Part shown: one piece after another, positions 27,635 to 36,290 of the stretch
Numbering within the stretch: the first letter of the stretch is position 1
Layout: the number at the start of each line of letters is the position of its first letter
DNA from: Sphingobacterium sp. SYP-B4668
Lineage (GTDB): Bacteria > Bacteroidota > Bacteroidia > Sphingobacteriales > Sphingobacteriaceae
Direction of reading: 5' to 3'
Assembly (NCBI RefSeq): GCF_027627455.1
Contig: NZ_CP115483.1
Coordinates: 3,472,001-3,536,000, forward strand
DNA length: 64,000 nucleotides
The notes under the pieces: generated by a model
The model's database searches: none
The model's input: only the letters and a program-made list of their open reading frames with translations
What the model was told of the DNA's origin: nothing
Position numbers and translations under genes: made by a program

Positions 27635-28978
27635 CTAATTTACCAGATACGGTATCGGATCTTTAAGTCTAAATGAGAAACGAAGATTTTGTCCATCCCT
27701 TTGGACAACAATATGAACCTGCTTGCCTTCATCCTCGGTCAGTAGGTGTTGTATTTGATCTAGAGACAATGCGCCCGTCTGTCGTTTGTTTATACTGACA
27801 AGCATATCCCCCTTCTTCAAGCCTGATTCTTCCGCTGGTGATCCCTTTCGGATGTTTGTTATGGAATAAGATGATTTCAACACAAACTTGTATTGGAGAT
27901 CGCTTGTCTCAGCTTTATAAATGGGCTTGGTTTTACCCAATTCTTCGCTTTCTTTGGGAATATTTACCCTTACCCAGTCTTTGACCCACACTAGCCCATC
28001 ATGCTTAATATCCACGCCACTCATATCCACTAAAAAAGGCTTATTATAATATTTCCCCTTTTTGAGATACAACATCTGTGAAGGGTAATCAAAGATTACT
28101 GTAAACCTCCTTAATACTTCACTTCCGATCGAGCCAATTCGCCCCGGCACCAAACGAGCAGACCGAAGTGCAGAGCTATCTGGAAATGAAGCCGTTGGCG
28201 TCCTAAATCTAAATTTTCCAATATCCAAACTATGTATCCTACTCATCTTACCGTGGATATCTCCGTTGAACCCCCTACCAATAAATTCGTCAATATTAGG
28301 TTCATTCAATATAAATCCTGGAATCCGCGACGGGAAAATAAGCAGTGCATCACTATTTCCCATGTCTACAAGCATTTTAGCGGGGATCATACTTTGCTTC
28401 AGTCGTACAGCAGTATAGATATAGGGTCTGCTATTCTCAAGTTCGATTGGAAATTTTTCAAACTTTCTAATCTTACTCTTTATCAACGATGAATTTCTAT
28501 AGAGCGTCATCCGGCTCCTTGTGTAATCCATCTCCACCGGATAATCCTTAAAGAAGTGACTGCCCAAAATCCCATTTACAGGGACACCCACATATGTCGA
28601 AAAATTGAATTCTTGATTCAATACCACAAATATGGTATGCGCAGTATCGAGCACTTGCCCCCCAACCTCTAGACGATTGCCCGCAGCGACTATAGCATCG
28701 ATGCCTTCGTTTTCGCCTAATCCATTAAATTTCAGTCGTTTTGGATTATTGAGCGTTATATGATCATTATCTATCCCGAATAGAATCGTTTCTTTAACGC
28801 CTGTGTCCAATAAAAAAGTGAGGTCCACGCCATTAATCTTAATTGGGACCAAAACCAAATTACGAACAAATTTAAAAGGTATAATCACCCTATCCGCCGT
28901 ACGATCAAAGTCAAAATGACCTTGTCCATGGGATAAAAGCGAGTCTAAAATAAGTAATATGAAGACCATACACCTCAT
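27635..28978 (-). CDS. Exported retropepsin-like aspartyl protease with C-terminal PDZ domain
   Basis: This 447-residue protein has a signal peptide to about residue 20. Two pepsin-like halves follow: the first has the catalytic DTG at about residues 58-60 (FLLDTGVKET), the second has LVDMGNSDALLIF at about 203-215, where DTG has become DMG. A PDZ domain at about 350-435 carries the carboxylate-binding SITNIRKGSPAEESGLKKGD region. Such proteins are common in Bacteroidota and probably process or bind secreted peptides in the periplasm. The substrate is unknown. Confidence 0.85.
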   Translation of the reverse strand: MRCMVFILLILDSLLSHGQGHFDFDRTADRVIIPFKFVRNLVLVPIKINGVDLTFLLDTGVKETILFGIDNDHITLNNPKRLKFNGLGENEGIDAIVAAGNRLEVGGQVLDTAHTIFVVLNQEFNFSTYVGVPVNGILGSHFFKDYPVEMDYTRSRMTLYRNSSLIKSKIRKFEKFPIELENSRPYIYTAVRLKQSMIPAKMLVDMGNSDALLIFPSRIPGFILNEPNIDEFIGRGFNGDIHGKMSRIHSLDIGKFRFRTPTASFPDSSALRSARLVPGRIGSIGSEVLRRFTVIFDYPSQMLYLKKGKYYNKPFLVDMSGVDIKHDGLVWVKDWVRVNIPKESEELGKTKPIYKAETSDLQYKFVLKSSYSITNIRKGSPAEESGLKKGDMLVSINKRQTGALSLDQIQHLLTEDEGKQVHIVVQRDGQNLRFSFRLKDPIPYLVN

Positions 28979-29039
28979 ATTATTGGAGACTTATGTTTAT
29001 AATTTTAGTTTATGCAAGTTAGAAGAAAAAAGCAATCCT

Positions 29040-30557
29040 TCAAAGAAATCGATGTCTTTTAATCTCCTGCATGGCAGGGCTAAGTTGAAGAATAATATCT
29101 GAAGCCACCAGTCCCTCTTCACCAATTTCATCCATTACGCGATCACCTGCAGCCCCGTGCAAATAAACCCCTAAAACGACTGCATCCATGGGTTCATATC
29201 CCTGTCCCAGCAACGAGGTGATTATCCCGGTCAGCACATCCCCACTGCCACCAGTCGCCATTCCAGGATTACCTGTAGAATTAAAATAAAGGTGACCATT
29301 CGGATTAACAATCATTGAATTGGCTCCCTTAACCAAAACAATCACTTGATATAATGAAGAGAATTCTTTCACTTTCTCAATTTTGTCTATATCATTTGAC
29401 CATTTTCCAATTAGTCTTTCTAGTTCCTTTGGATGCGGAGTCATAATCGTATGAAAGGGCAAGCAAGACAACACTTCTCTTCGAGAGGCGACAAGATTCA
29501 ATGCATCGGCATCAAGCACCAATTTTGAAGAAGGCGACAACGATTGGAGAAATTCGAAAAAAGCCGTTTTGGTTTTCGACTCCTGTCCCATCCCCATCCC
29601 GACGCCCACGGCAGAAAAGCTATTCACCGTTGGAAAAATCGATATTAACTCCTCTTCAGGATCGGTGAGGACCATCACCTCCGGCACCGCGGTCTGTAAA
29701 CAAATATATCCACATCTTGGAACATACACCGTGCACAATCCACATCCAGCTTTCATTGCTGCTAGACAGCATAGTGACATTGCTCCGATTTTGCCATAGC
29801 TCCCTCCTATCAATACCACGTGACCAAAACTACCTTTATGACTATAGCGAGTTCTCATTTTCACGAGTGAAGCGACTAATGCCTCGTCGATGTAGTAGCT
29901 GTGTGACACCTGACTGTCTAAGGCATTTTTATCTAACCCAATATCCAACACCTCAAATTCACGGGTAAAGTGATGATTATCGGGCAGCAATAACGCCATT
30001 TTAGGTGTTTGAAAAGTATATATCTTATCCGGCTTAACCGCTATCGCAGCCGACTCATTTACATGGTCTGCTAGGAGTCCAGATGGCATATCAACCGACA
30101 GTACAAGATTAGGATGCGCATTAATACGATCAACCAGTAATCGATACTCAGTAGACAGAGGTCTAGACAGCCCCACCCCAAAAATACAATCAATAATTAT
30201 CTCTTTATCAGATAAATATGGGATATTATCTAAATCGAAAAATGAAATATATGTGTTATCAATTTTACTTTGATTAGCAACATTATCAGAAGAATAACGT
30301 GCTGACTTTAAGATATGAACCTTTACCTTTTCACCCATCGATAACAATAAACGAGCAATTACCAATCCATCCCCCCCATTGTTCCCTCCTCCGCAAAGTA
30401 AAGAAAAGGTCCTTTCCTTTTTCTGACTCAAGTCCCTAAGCACTGCCTTCACTACTTCTTCAGAAGCCCTTTCCATTAACTCCAATGAAGAGATCCGTTG
30501 TGCAATTAGGGTCTGGCAGTCTACCTCTTGAACTTGGGCCGCTTTCAATATTTTCAT
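29040..30557 (-). CDS. nnr: Bifunctional NAD(P)H-hydrate epimerase / ADP-dependent dehydratase
   Basis: This 505-residue repair enzyme restores hydrated NADH and NADPH. The N-terminal YjeF_N epimerase half (about 1-215) shows GGGNNGGDGLVIARLL. The C-terminal ribokinase-like dehydratase half (about 225-500) shows GGSYGKIGAMSLC, DADALNLVA, TPHPKELERL, and the nucleotide-binding GNPGMATGGSGDVLTGII. Both halves appear intact. It sits 61 bp past the start of the aspartyl protease gene on the same strand, so cotranscription is possible. Confidence 0.95.
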   Translation of the reverse strand: MKILKAAQVQEVDCQTLIAQRISSLELMERASEEVVKAVLRDLSQKKERTFSLLCGGGNNGGDGLVIARLLLSMGEKVKVHILKSARYSSDNVANQSKIDNTYISFFDLDNIPYLSDKEIIIDCIFGVGLSRPLSTEYRLLVDRINAHPNLVLSVDMPSGLLADHVNESAAIAVKPDKIYTFQTPKMALLLPDNHHFTREFEVLDIGLDKNALDSQVSHSYYIDEALVASLVKMRTRYSHKGSFGHVVLIGGSYGKIGAMSLCCLAAMKAGCGLCTVYVPRCGYICLQTAVPEVMVLTDPEEELISIFPTVNSFSAVGVGMGMGQESKTKTAFFEFLQSLSPSSKLVLDADALNLVASRREVLSCLPFHTIMTPHPKELERLIGKWSNDIDKIEKVKEFSSLYQVIVLVKGANSMIVNPNGHLYFNSTGNPGMATGGSGDVLTGIITSLLGQGYEPMDAVVLGVYLHGAAGDRVMDEIGEEGLVASDIILQLSPAMQEIKRHRFL

Positions 30558-30682
30558 AATGATCTATAAATCCTAAAAATTCACATAGCTAACTGGTTGT
30601 CATAAGCTTTATATTTCTAACATCTTATTGATGTAAAGAATCATTACCATCAAATAAACAAACATTTATGAAATAACCACAT

Positions 30683-31417
30683 TTAGTCAGCAAGATAGCT
30701 GGTCTTCACCGTAATATTTGCAGTTTTACTTCTAGAGGTGGTATTAAATGCTCCCCCATAAGAATACTCTTCATTGTCATTTTGACCAGTAATTTGAAAA
30801 ATCCCTAAATCGGCCTTAACCAAATCCCCTAAACTGGATCCAGCTTCTTTGGCGATGTTGTCTGCTCGCTGACGAGCATTACTAGATGCTTGGGAGATAA
30901 GTTCCAACTTAAGATCTTCCAGCTTCGAATAGTAATAATTTGGGGTATTCGAGCTTAGTTCTAATCCCTGAGATATCAATGTAGAAATTTCTCTAGATGC
31001 AGCATCAACTTTTTCCAGGTTTTTAGATTCCACGCTGACGTTTTGAGAAAGGCTGTATCCTGAAAACTGATTATAACTTCGACCATTCTCATCACTCGAA
31101 TAGACAAAATCTTTCGTAATACTCACCGCATCGAATTGTATCTCGTCAGCCTTAATACCCTGCTTAATTAAAAAGTTACGTACCACTTCCCTATCTCGGG
31201 TCAACAAATCAGATGCCTCGCTCAATTGCATCGATTTACGGCTGTAGGTAGCTGTCCACTTCACTAAATCGGACTCAAAATCTTTCTTTGCGTTTCCTGT
31301 TACGTTTATAGTATTAGTACTCTTAAACTTATACTTGTAAGCGCCGCTTAAAATGAGGCCAAAAACGACAATGGATAATCCCGCAATAAGGGTGATAATG
31401 ATTTGATTTGTCTTCAT
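30683..31417 (-). CDS. SIMPL domain membrane-anchored protein
   Basis: The domain takes its name from the IRAK1-associated SIMPL protein; in bacteria it is periplasmic and often called an oxidative-stress defence protein. From the ATG at 31417 the product is 244 residues, starting MKTNQIIITLIAG; ten upstream codons are in frame but give an atypical N-terminus. A membrane helix spans about residues 6-28. The SIMPL domain follows, with INVTGNAKKDFESDLVKW and a YSKLEDLKLELISQAS helix, then the conserved RADNIAKEAG segment. No enzymatic residues are known for the family. It is divergent from the S9 peptidase. Confidence 0.85.
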   Translation of the reverse strand: MKTNQIIITLIAGLSIVVFGLILSGAYKYKFKSTNTINVTGNAKKDFESDLVKWTATYSRKSMQLSEASDLLTRDREVVRNFLIKQGIKADEIQFDAVSITKDFVYSSDENGRSYNQFSGYSLSQNVSVESKNLEKVDAASREISTLISQGLELSSNTPNYYYSKLEDLKLELISQASSNARQRADNIAKEAGSSLGDLVKADLGIFQITGQNDNEEYSYGGAFNTTSRSKTANITVKTSYLAD

Positions 31418-31527
31418 GATAAAGATTGGTTTTGAATTCCATAACATTGTTGCAAAAAACGTTCCATAATACCCCCTATTTTATTTATAATTGAGGTCTA
31501 ATTCAAAAATCAAACTCTTATTCCACG

Positions 31528-34317
31528 ATGAAACTCAGATTTTCAATTCTTACGCTAGCCCTATTTTCAACAAGCGTGTTTGCGCAAAAGAAACCTATCG
31601 ACCATAGCGTTTATGACAATTGGAAAAGCATTGGGACTGCTAATCTAAGCCCTTCGGGGGCGTATATTTACTATACTATCAACCCGCAAGAGGGAAACTC
31701 TACACTCTTTTTGAAAGATCATAAATATAGGGAGATCCTAAATATTCCAAGAGCAACCAATCCACAATTGACAAAAGACGAATCGTATTTAATATCCCTT
31801 ATCAAGCCTAGATTTGAAGATACAAGGGAGGCTAAAATCAAAAAAAAGAAGGCTGATGACATGCCTAAAGACTCCATCCTTATCCATGCAATCAAAACGG
31901 GGATTCAATACCGATTCCCAAATGTAAAATCTTATCAACTACCGAAAGAAAGTATTACGCATTTGGTCTTTGTTTCTGATGTTAAATCCAAACCCTCACA
32001 GGATACGACTCAAAAGAAAAAGGAAAAAGAAAAAATAGTTCCTACTCTACATTTACTTAATCTGTCAACAGGAGACACAATCAATTTTGCCTCAGTAGAT
32101 CAATACAAGATAAATGAAGCAGGCACTAGAATTGCCTTTTCAACAAAAATAGATGAAAAGGACTCGCTATCCTCTGTACTAGGTGTATACTTATATGACA
32201 TCCCGTCTCAAAAAATATCCAAGATTACGAGAGCAAAAGGAATTTACAAGGGATTTGAATTCGATAAGAAAGGTGAACAATTGACCTATATTGGAGACCA
32301 TTCCAATTCCAAAGCGTTATTAAAAGCTTTCAACCTCTACCTTTTCAAGTCAGGACAAGACACCTCTACGCTTCTTATACCGACGTCGGGAAACGGCATT
32401 CCTCCCAATTGGCAGATAAGTGGGGAATCAAGTTTAAGCTTTAGTGACAATGGTGACAAACTATTTTTGGGTATTGCCCCCACTCCGCGTGTAAAAGATA
32501 CGACCTTAGTGGATTTTGAACATGCCAAACTAGACATTTGGAGTTGGAAGGACGACTATCTTCAACCTATGCAACTTGCCAATTTAAAGCGTGACCTTAG
32601 CAAAAGCTACGCAGCTGTTGTATACCCTGCACAGGGAGCTACGGTCATTCCACTCATAGATCCTACTTTTTCCAGAATCTCCTTCAGCGACACTAAAAAT
32701 AATGAATGGGCATTAGCTACATCCGATTTTGGCAGAAGAATAGCCTACCAATGGGACCTCGCGACTAAACAGGACATCTATGCAATCTCCACCCTCACCG
32801 GCAAGAGAAAACTTGTAAAAGAGAACTTATTAGGTCAGGCTTACTTGTCTCCAGATGGTTACTTTATTATTTATTTTGACCTCGAGAGCAGCAATTGGTA
32901 CAGTTATAACATTACGAATGAAACGACCATTCATTTAAACGAAGGACTTCCTGTCAACTTCGCTGACGAAGACAATGACATGCCTGCAAAACCAGGTTCA
33001 TATGGTATTGCAGGCTGGTCAAGTGATGGCAAATCAGTTTACATCTATGACAAATATGATATTTGGAATTTTAGTCTTAGTGAACAAGATAGGTTGGTAT
33101 CTACTAATGGATATGGTCGTGCTACCGGCACAACTTTTCGATATTTAGACCTGTCACCAGTCGACAATCGAAAATCGACCTTCATTGATGCCACAAATAA
33201 ATATTATCTAACCGCATTTGACCATCAAACAAAGGAAAATGGAGTTTATCAGGTACACATCAAAAAGAATAGAAATCCAGACAAAATTATGATGGCCCCT
33301 TTTGCATTTAAACGGTTTTCAGCCTCCCTCGATCAAAAAACCATCGTGTATACAAAAGAAAACTACCAAAACAGTCCAGACCTCTATCTTGCAACTAATT
33401 TTGGTTCCGAAATAGCTATTAGCCAAATTAATCCACAGCAACAAGAATACAACTGGGGAACAGCCGAACTCGTTCATTGGACTACCCCAAATGGATTTGC
33501 TGCCGAGGGCATTCTCTACAAACCTGAGGATTTCGATCCCCGTAAAAAATATCCTATCATTGCTTATTTCTATGAAAAGTTATCCGATGGGTTATATACT
33601 TATCAAGCCCCAGCGCCAACCCCTTCGAGACTAAATATTTCGTATTTCGTAAGCAACGGTTATTTAGTATTTGCACCCGACATTCGTTACGAAATAGGCT
33701 ACCCAGGGAAATCAGCAGAAGAATATATCAATTCAGGAATGCAATATCTCGCACAAAATTCTTGGGTTGATGCCACCAAGATGGGAATCCAGGGACAAAG
33801 CTGGGGTGGCTATCAAGTCGCGCACCTCATCACCAGAACAAATATGTACGCCGCAGCTTGGTCAGGAGCCCCGGTTGTAAACATGACTTCTGCATATGGA
33901 GGCATAAGGTGGCAAACGGGAATGTCTCGTCAATTCCAATATGAAAACACACAAAGTAGACTCGGAAAAACACTTTGGGCAGACCGAGAGCTATATCTGG
34001 AAAACTCCCCCCTATTCCACATGGACAAGGTGAACACCCCCGTGGTCATTATGGCCAATGATAACGATGGCGCAGTGCCATGGTATCAAGGGATTGAAAT
34101 GTTTACGGCATTAAGAAGGCTACAAAAGCCCGTATGGATGCTCAACTATAATGGAGAAGAGCACAATCTAGTACAACGCCAAAATCGAAAAGACATTCAA
34201 ATTCGGGAGGCTCAATTCTTCGACCATTTTCTAAAGAACAAACCCGCCCCTAACTGGATCTCAAAAGGGGTTCCCGCGATAGAAAAAGGAATAGATTGGG
34301 GATTTGACTTAGAGTAA
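31528..34317 (+). CDS. Secreted S9-family (prolyl oligopeptidase-type) serine peptidase
   Basis: This 929-residue protein has a signal peptide of about 19 residues (STSVFAQ). A beta-propeller-rich region with WD40-like strands (SPSGAYIYYTI, SPDGYFIIYF, WSSDGKSVYIYD) spans about residues 30-650, followed by the alpha/beta-hydrolase peptidase domain. The catalytic Ser is at about residue 758 in GQSWGGYQ, the Asp in ANDNDGAVPW, and the His in EEHNLVQ, so the triad is complete. It acts in the periplasm or outside, degrading peptides; cleavage specificity (Pro or Ala at P1) is inferred. Confidence 0.92.
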   Translation: MKLRFSILTLALFSTSVFAQKKPIDHSVYDNWKSIGTANLSPSGAYIYYTINPQEGNSTLFLKDHKYREILNIPRATNPQLTKDESYLISLIKPRFEDTREAKIKKKKADDMPKDSILIHAIKTGIQYRFPNVKSYQLPKESITHLVFVSDVKSKPSQDTTQKKKEKEKIVPTLHLLNLSTGDTINFASVDQYKINEAGTRIAFSTKIDEKDSLSSVLGVYLYDIPSQKISKITRAKGIYKGFEFDKKGEQLTYIGDHSNSKALLKAFNLYLFKSGQDTSTLLIPTSGNGIPPNWQISGESSLSFSDNGDKLFLGIAPTPRVKDTTLVDFEHAKLDIWSWKDDYLQPMQLANLKRDLSKSYAAVVYPAQGATVIPLIDPTFSRISFSDTKNNEWALATSDFGRRIAYQWDLATKQDIYAISTLTGKRKLVKENLLGQAYLSPDGYFIIYFDLESSNWYSYNITNETTIHLNEGLPVNFADEDNDMPAKPGSYGIAGWSSDGKSVYIYDKYDIWNFSLSEQDRLVSTNGYGRATGTTFRYLDLSPVDNRKSTFIDATNKYYLTAFDHQTKENGVYQVHIKKNRNPDKIMMAPFAFKRFSASLDQKTIVYTKENYQNSPDLYLATNFGSEIAISQINPQQQEYNWGTAELVHWTTPNGFAAEGILYKPEDFDPRKKYPIIAYFYEKLSDGLYTYQAPAPTPSRLNISYFVSNGYLVFAPDIRYEIGYPGKSAEEYINSGMQYLAQNSWVDATKMGIQGQSWGGYQVAHLITRTNMYAAAWSGAPVVNMTSAYGGIRWQTGMSRQFQYENTQSRLGKTLWADRELYLENSPLFHMDKVNTPVVIMANDNDGAVPWYQGIEMFTALRRLQKPVWMLNYNGEEHNLVQRQNRKDIQIREAQFFDHFLKNKPAPNWISKGVPAIEKGIDWGFDLE

Positions 34318-34335
34318 ATCAGTCGCTTAAAAACG

Positions 34336-34367
34336 CAAGAAGGGCAATCACATGGCTGCTCTTCTTG
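34336..34367. terminator. Terminator between S9 peptidase and convergent phosphoesterase
   Basis: An 11-bp stem, CAAGAAGGGCA / TGCTCTTCTTG (one wobble), fills most of the 54-bp gap between the two stops. Confidence 0.65.
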
Positions 34368-34371
34368 TGTT

Positions 34372-35121
34372 TCACCTCCGATCCTCTAATAAAAATTGAG
34401 CATAAAAATCTGGAATACCACTATCTATAATTGCCTGCGCAACGCTTTCGATTTTATAATTCAGTCGGGATACTTCGATCTCCATATGATCTTCAAACAA
34501 TGAAATGACCACATATGTCGCCTTTCGTCCCTCTTCTCGACTTCTCCCCACCGAGCCACAATTCAAAGCCGTACGACTTTTCCCTTGAGCATCTGTCAGC
34601 GTTCTTTGATATACTATATGTGTATGCCCCATGACCAACAGATCGGCGTCCGTCTTCTCAAACATCGATAACAAATCCCTTTCATCATGATTGGCATATA
34701 TATACTCTTCATTACTTCGAGTAGAGGCATGCACCAAATGAATACACCACTCCCGGATTCCAATCTTAAATGTCAGTAACATTGTGTAGGGTAACTGTCG
34801 AAGGAATGATTTGTTACACTCCTTAATTTGTTCTTTGGAGTTTACAATAGCAATCTCACGAAAAGCAGTTTCTTCAGATGAATGATGGCCTAAAGGTACT
34901 ATCTCCAAGTCCCATGCAATACGCTCGTCATGATTACCAAGTATACAAGGAATACCTAGCCGCTTTATGTTCTCGATGACTTCATTTCCCCACGGTGCGA
35001 AATCCACCAAGTCACCCAGACAATAGATTTGATCAATATCCCGCGCCTGAAGATCCGTCAATACCGCATCCAAGGCGGGCATATTACCATGAATATCACT
35101 AATTATTGCAAACCTTGTCAT
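34372..35121 (-). CDS. Metallophosphoesterase family protein (YfcE/MJ0936-like)
   Basis: This 249-residue cytosolic calcineurin-like phosphodiesterase keeps all metal motifs: DIHG (9-12), GD (36-37), GNHDE (62-66), VHAST, and GHTH. The C-terminal GSVGRSREEGRKATYVV is usual for the group. Substrates in the family include cyclic nucleotides and generic phosphodiesters. It is 3 bp downstream of the DUF3050 gene on the same strand, so the two are certainly cotranscribed and perhaps functionally linked. Confidence 0.88.
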   Translation of the reverse strand: MTRFAIISDIHGNMPALDAVLTDLQARDIDQIYCLGDLVDFAPWGNEVIENIKRLGIPCILGNHDERIAWDLEIVPLGHHSSEETAFREIAIVNSKEQIKECNKSFLRQLPYTMLLTFKIGIREWCIHLVHASTRSNEEYIYANHDERDLLSMFEKTDADLLVMGHTHIVYQRTLTDAQGKSRTALNCGSVGRSREEGRKATYVVISLFEDHMEIEVSRLNYKIESVAQAIIDSGIPDFYAQFLLEDRR

Positions 35122-35124
35122 ATA

Positions 35125-35886
35125 TTAAATCCCCTCATTGATAGCATCCCAAAGCTTAATTCTTTTTTGTAACGCCACTTTAGCTACAGATTTAATTTGC
35201 TCCCATATGTCTGAGTTATCTCCTGCCAACTCTGTAATCATTTGCATCGCTAATGGGCCATGCTCGTCTCCATCCAAGGAAATGTGTCGATCAAAGTAAT
35301 AAATTATTTTCGCAAGGTCCACATCAGGATCGTGCTGCTGGATGCGCAGTAACATAGGGCCAAACATCTCGGGTATAAGATCCTCACGCCCAAATGTAAA
35401 TGCAGATGCTATCTCATGCGTCTCTCCATTCTCAATGGTATCGAATGTAAAGCTCAAAAATTCCTTTATGCGAACATCGATTGCAGCATCTGCTATAGCA
35501 AGTCTTATCTGTTTACTTCTTGCCTTTTCTATAAATCGGTTTATCCCAGTGAGATCCGCGCCAATTGTTTGCATAGCGTCTAGATACATTTCAAAATGAC
35601 TTAGTCGAGTTCCATCCAAATATTCATCTGATTCCTCTGCGAGAACGATTTCGTTAATCAAATATCGGGTATTCGGATATTCAGACGCAAACCATGGCGT
35701 TTGGGTACAGGTCAATTTAATTTGTAATGCCTTCAATAAAGACATAAAATCCCAGACCGCATATACATGTCCTTCTGTAAACGTCCTTAATGCCTCCAAA
35801 TTATGCAATCTTTCGTACAGCGGATGTTTCAGCAACATATTTCTTTCCTCTGCTATATAGGCCTGTATCTCTTCAATTTTATTCAT
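35125..35886 (-). CDS. DUF3050 protein (heme oxygenase-like fold)
   Basis: This 253-residue all-helical cytosolic protein belongs to DUF3050, placed in the heme oxygenase-like superfamily. It has the GHVYAVWDFM helix with His40, an acidic helix AEESDEYLDGTRLSHFE (Glu84, Glu85, His97), EIASAFTFGREDLIPEMF, and HISLDGDEHGPLA (His201, Asp205, Asp207, His209). The clustered Glu/His/Asp residues resemble the metal ligands of heme-oxygenase-like di-iron enzymes, but spacing in the last motif is not the textbook one. The promoter motif at 35920 gives a short leader. No reaction is known. Confidence 0.85.
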   Translation of the reverse strand: MNKIEEIQAYIAEERNMLLKHPLYERLHNLEALRTFTEGHVYAVWDFMSLLKALQIKLTCTQTPWFASEYPNTRYLINEIVLAEESDEYLDGTRLSHFEMYLDAMQTIGADLTGINRFIEKARSKQIRLAIADAAIDVRIKEFLSFTFDTIENGETHEIASAFTFGREDLIPEMFGPMLLRIQQHDPDVDLAKIIYYFDRHISLDGDEHGPLAMQMITELAGDNSDIWEQIKSVAKVALQKRIKLWDAINEGI

Positions 35887-36290
35887 ATTTTCTTATCTTT
35901 TTTAAAATTAAAATCGATCCAAAAATACAAAACAATCCATTGTACTTATGTCGGTAGAATCTCATGAAAGTAAAAAACAGAAAATCGGTCACTACTAAGT
36001 TCTACCCCCCCTTTCCAAGAAAACTCCACCAGACAAACGCAAAACCTCCACTACAAAGAACAACCAAATAAAAAAAATCCACCATCACCACTAGACAACT
36101 AAAGAAATACAATAAAAAAAACAATAATTCATTAATAAAAAGCACACTTTTCACAAAAAAAACAAATAAAAATAAGTTTTTTTCAAAAAAATATTTTTAT
36201 TTTTATCAAAACAACATACTTTTACAGTGTAAATTTCAATCAACAATCAGATTATTTCAATAACATACAATAATTCAACACTAATTCTAA
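35887..36290. other. 404-bp intergenic region upstream of glutamine synthetase III
   Basis: This is a divergent promoter region. From about 36105 to 36215 the plus strand is extremely A/T-rich, with many phased runs of A or T (4 to 8 long), suggesting intrinsically bent DNA. The likely glnN -7 element is TACTTTTA at 36217-36224, one base off consensus and 67 bp before the ATG. No open frame or RNA is evident. Confidence 0.5.
35920..35927 (-). promoter_or_regulatory. -7 promoter element for the DUF3050-phosphoesterase operon
   Basis: The minus strand reads TATTTTTG, a perfect TAnnTTTG, ending 33 bp before the DUF3050 ATG. Confidence 0.5.
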
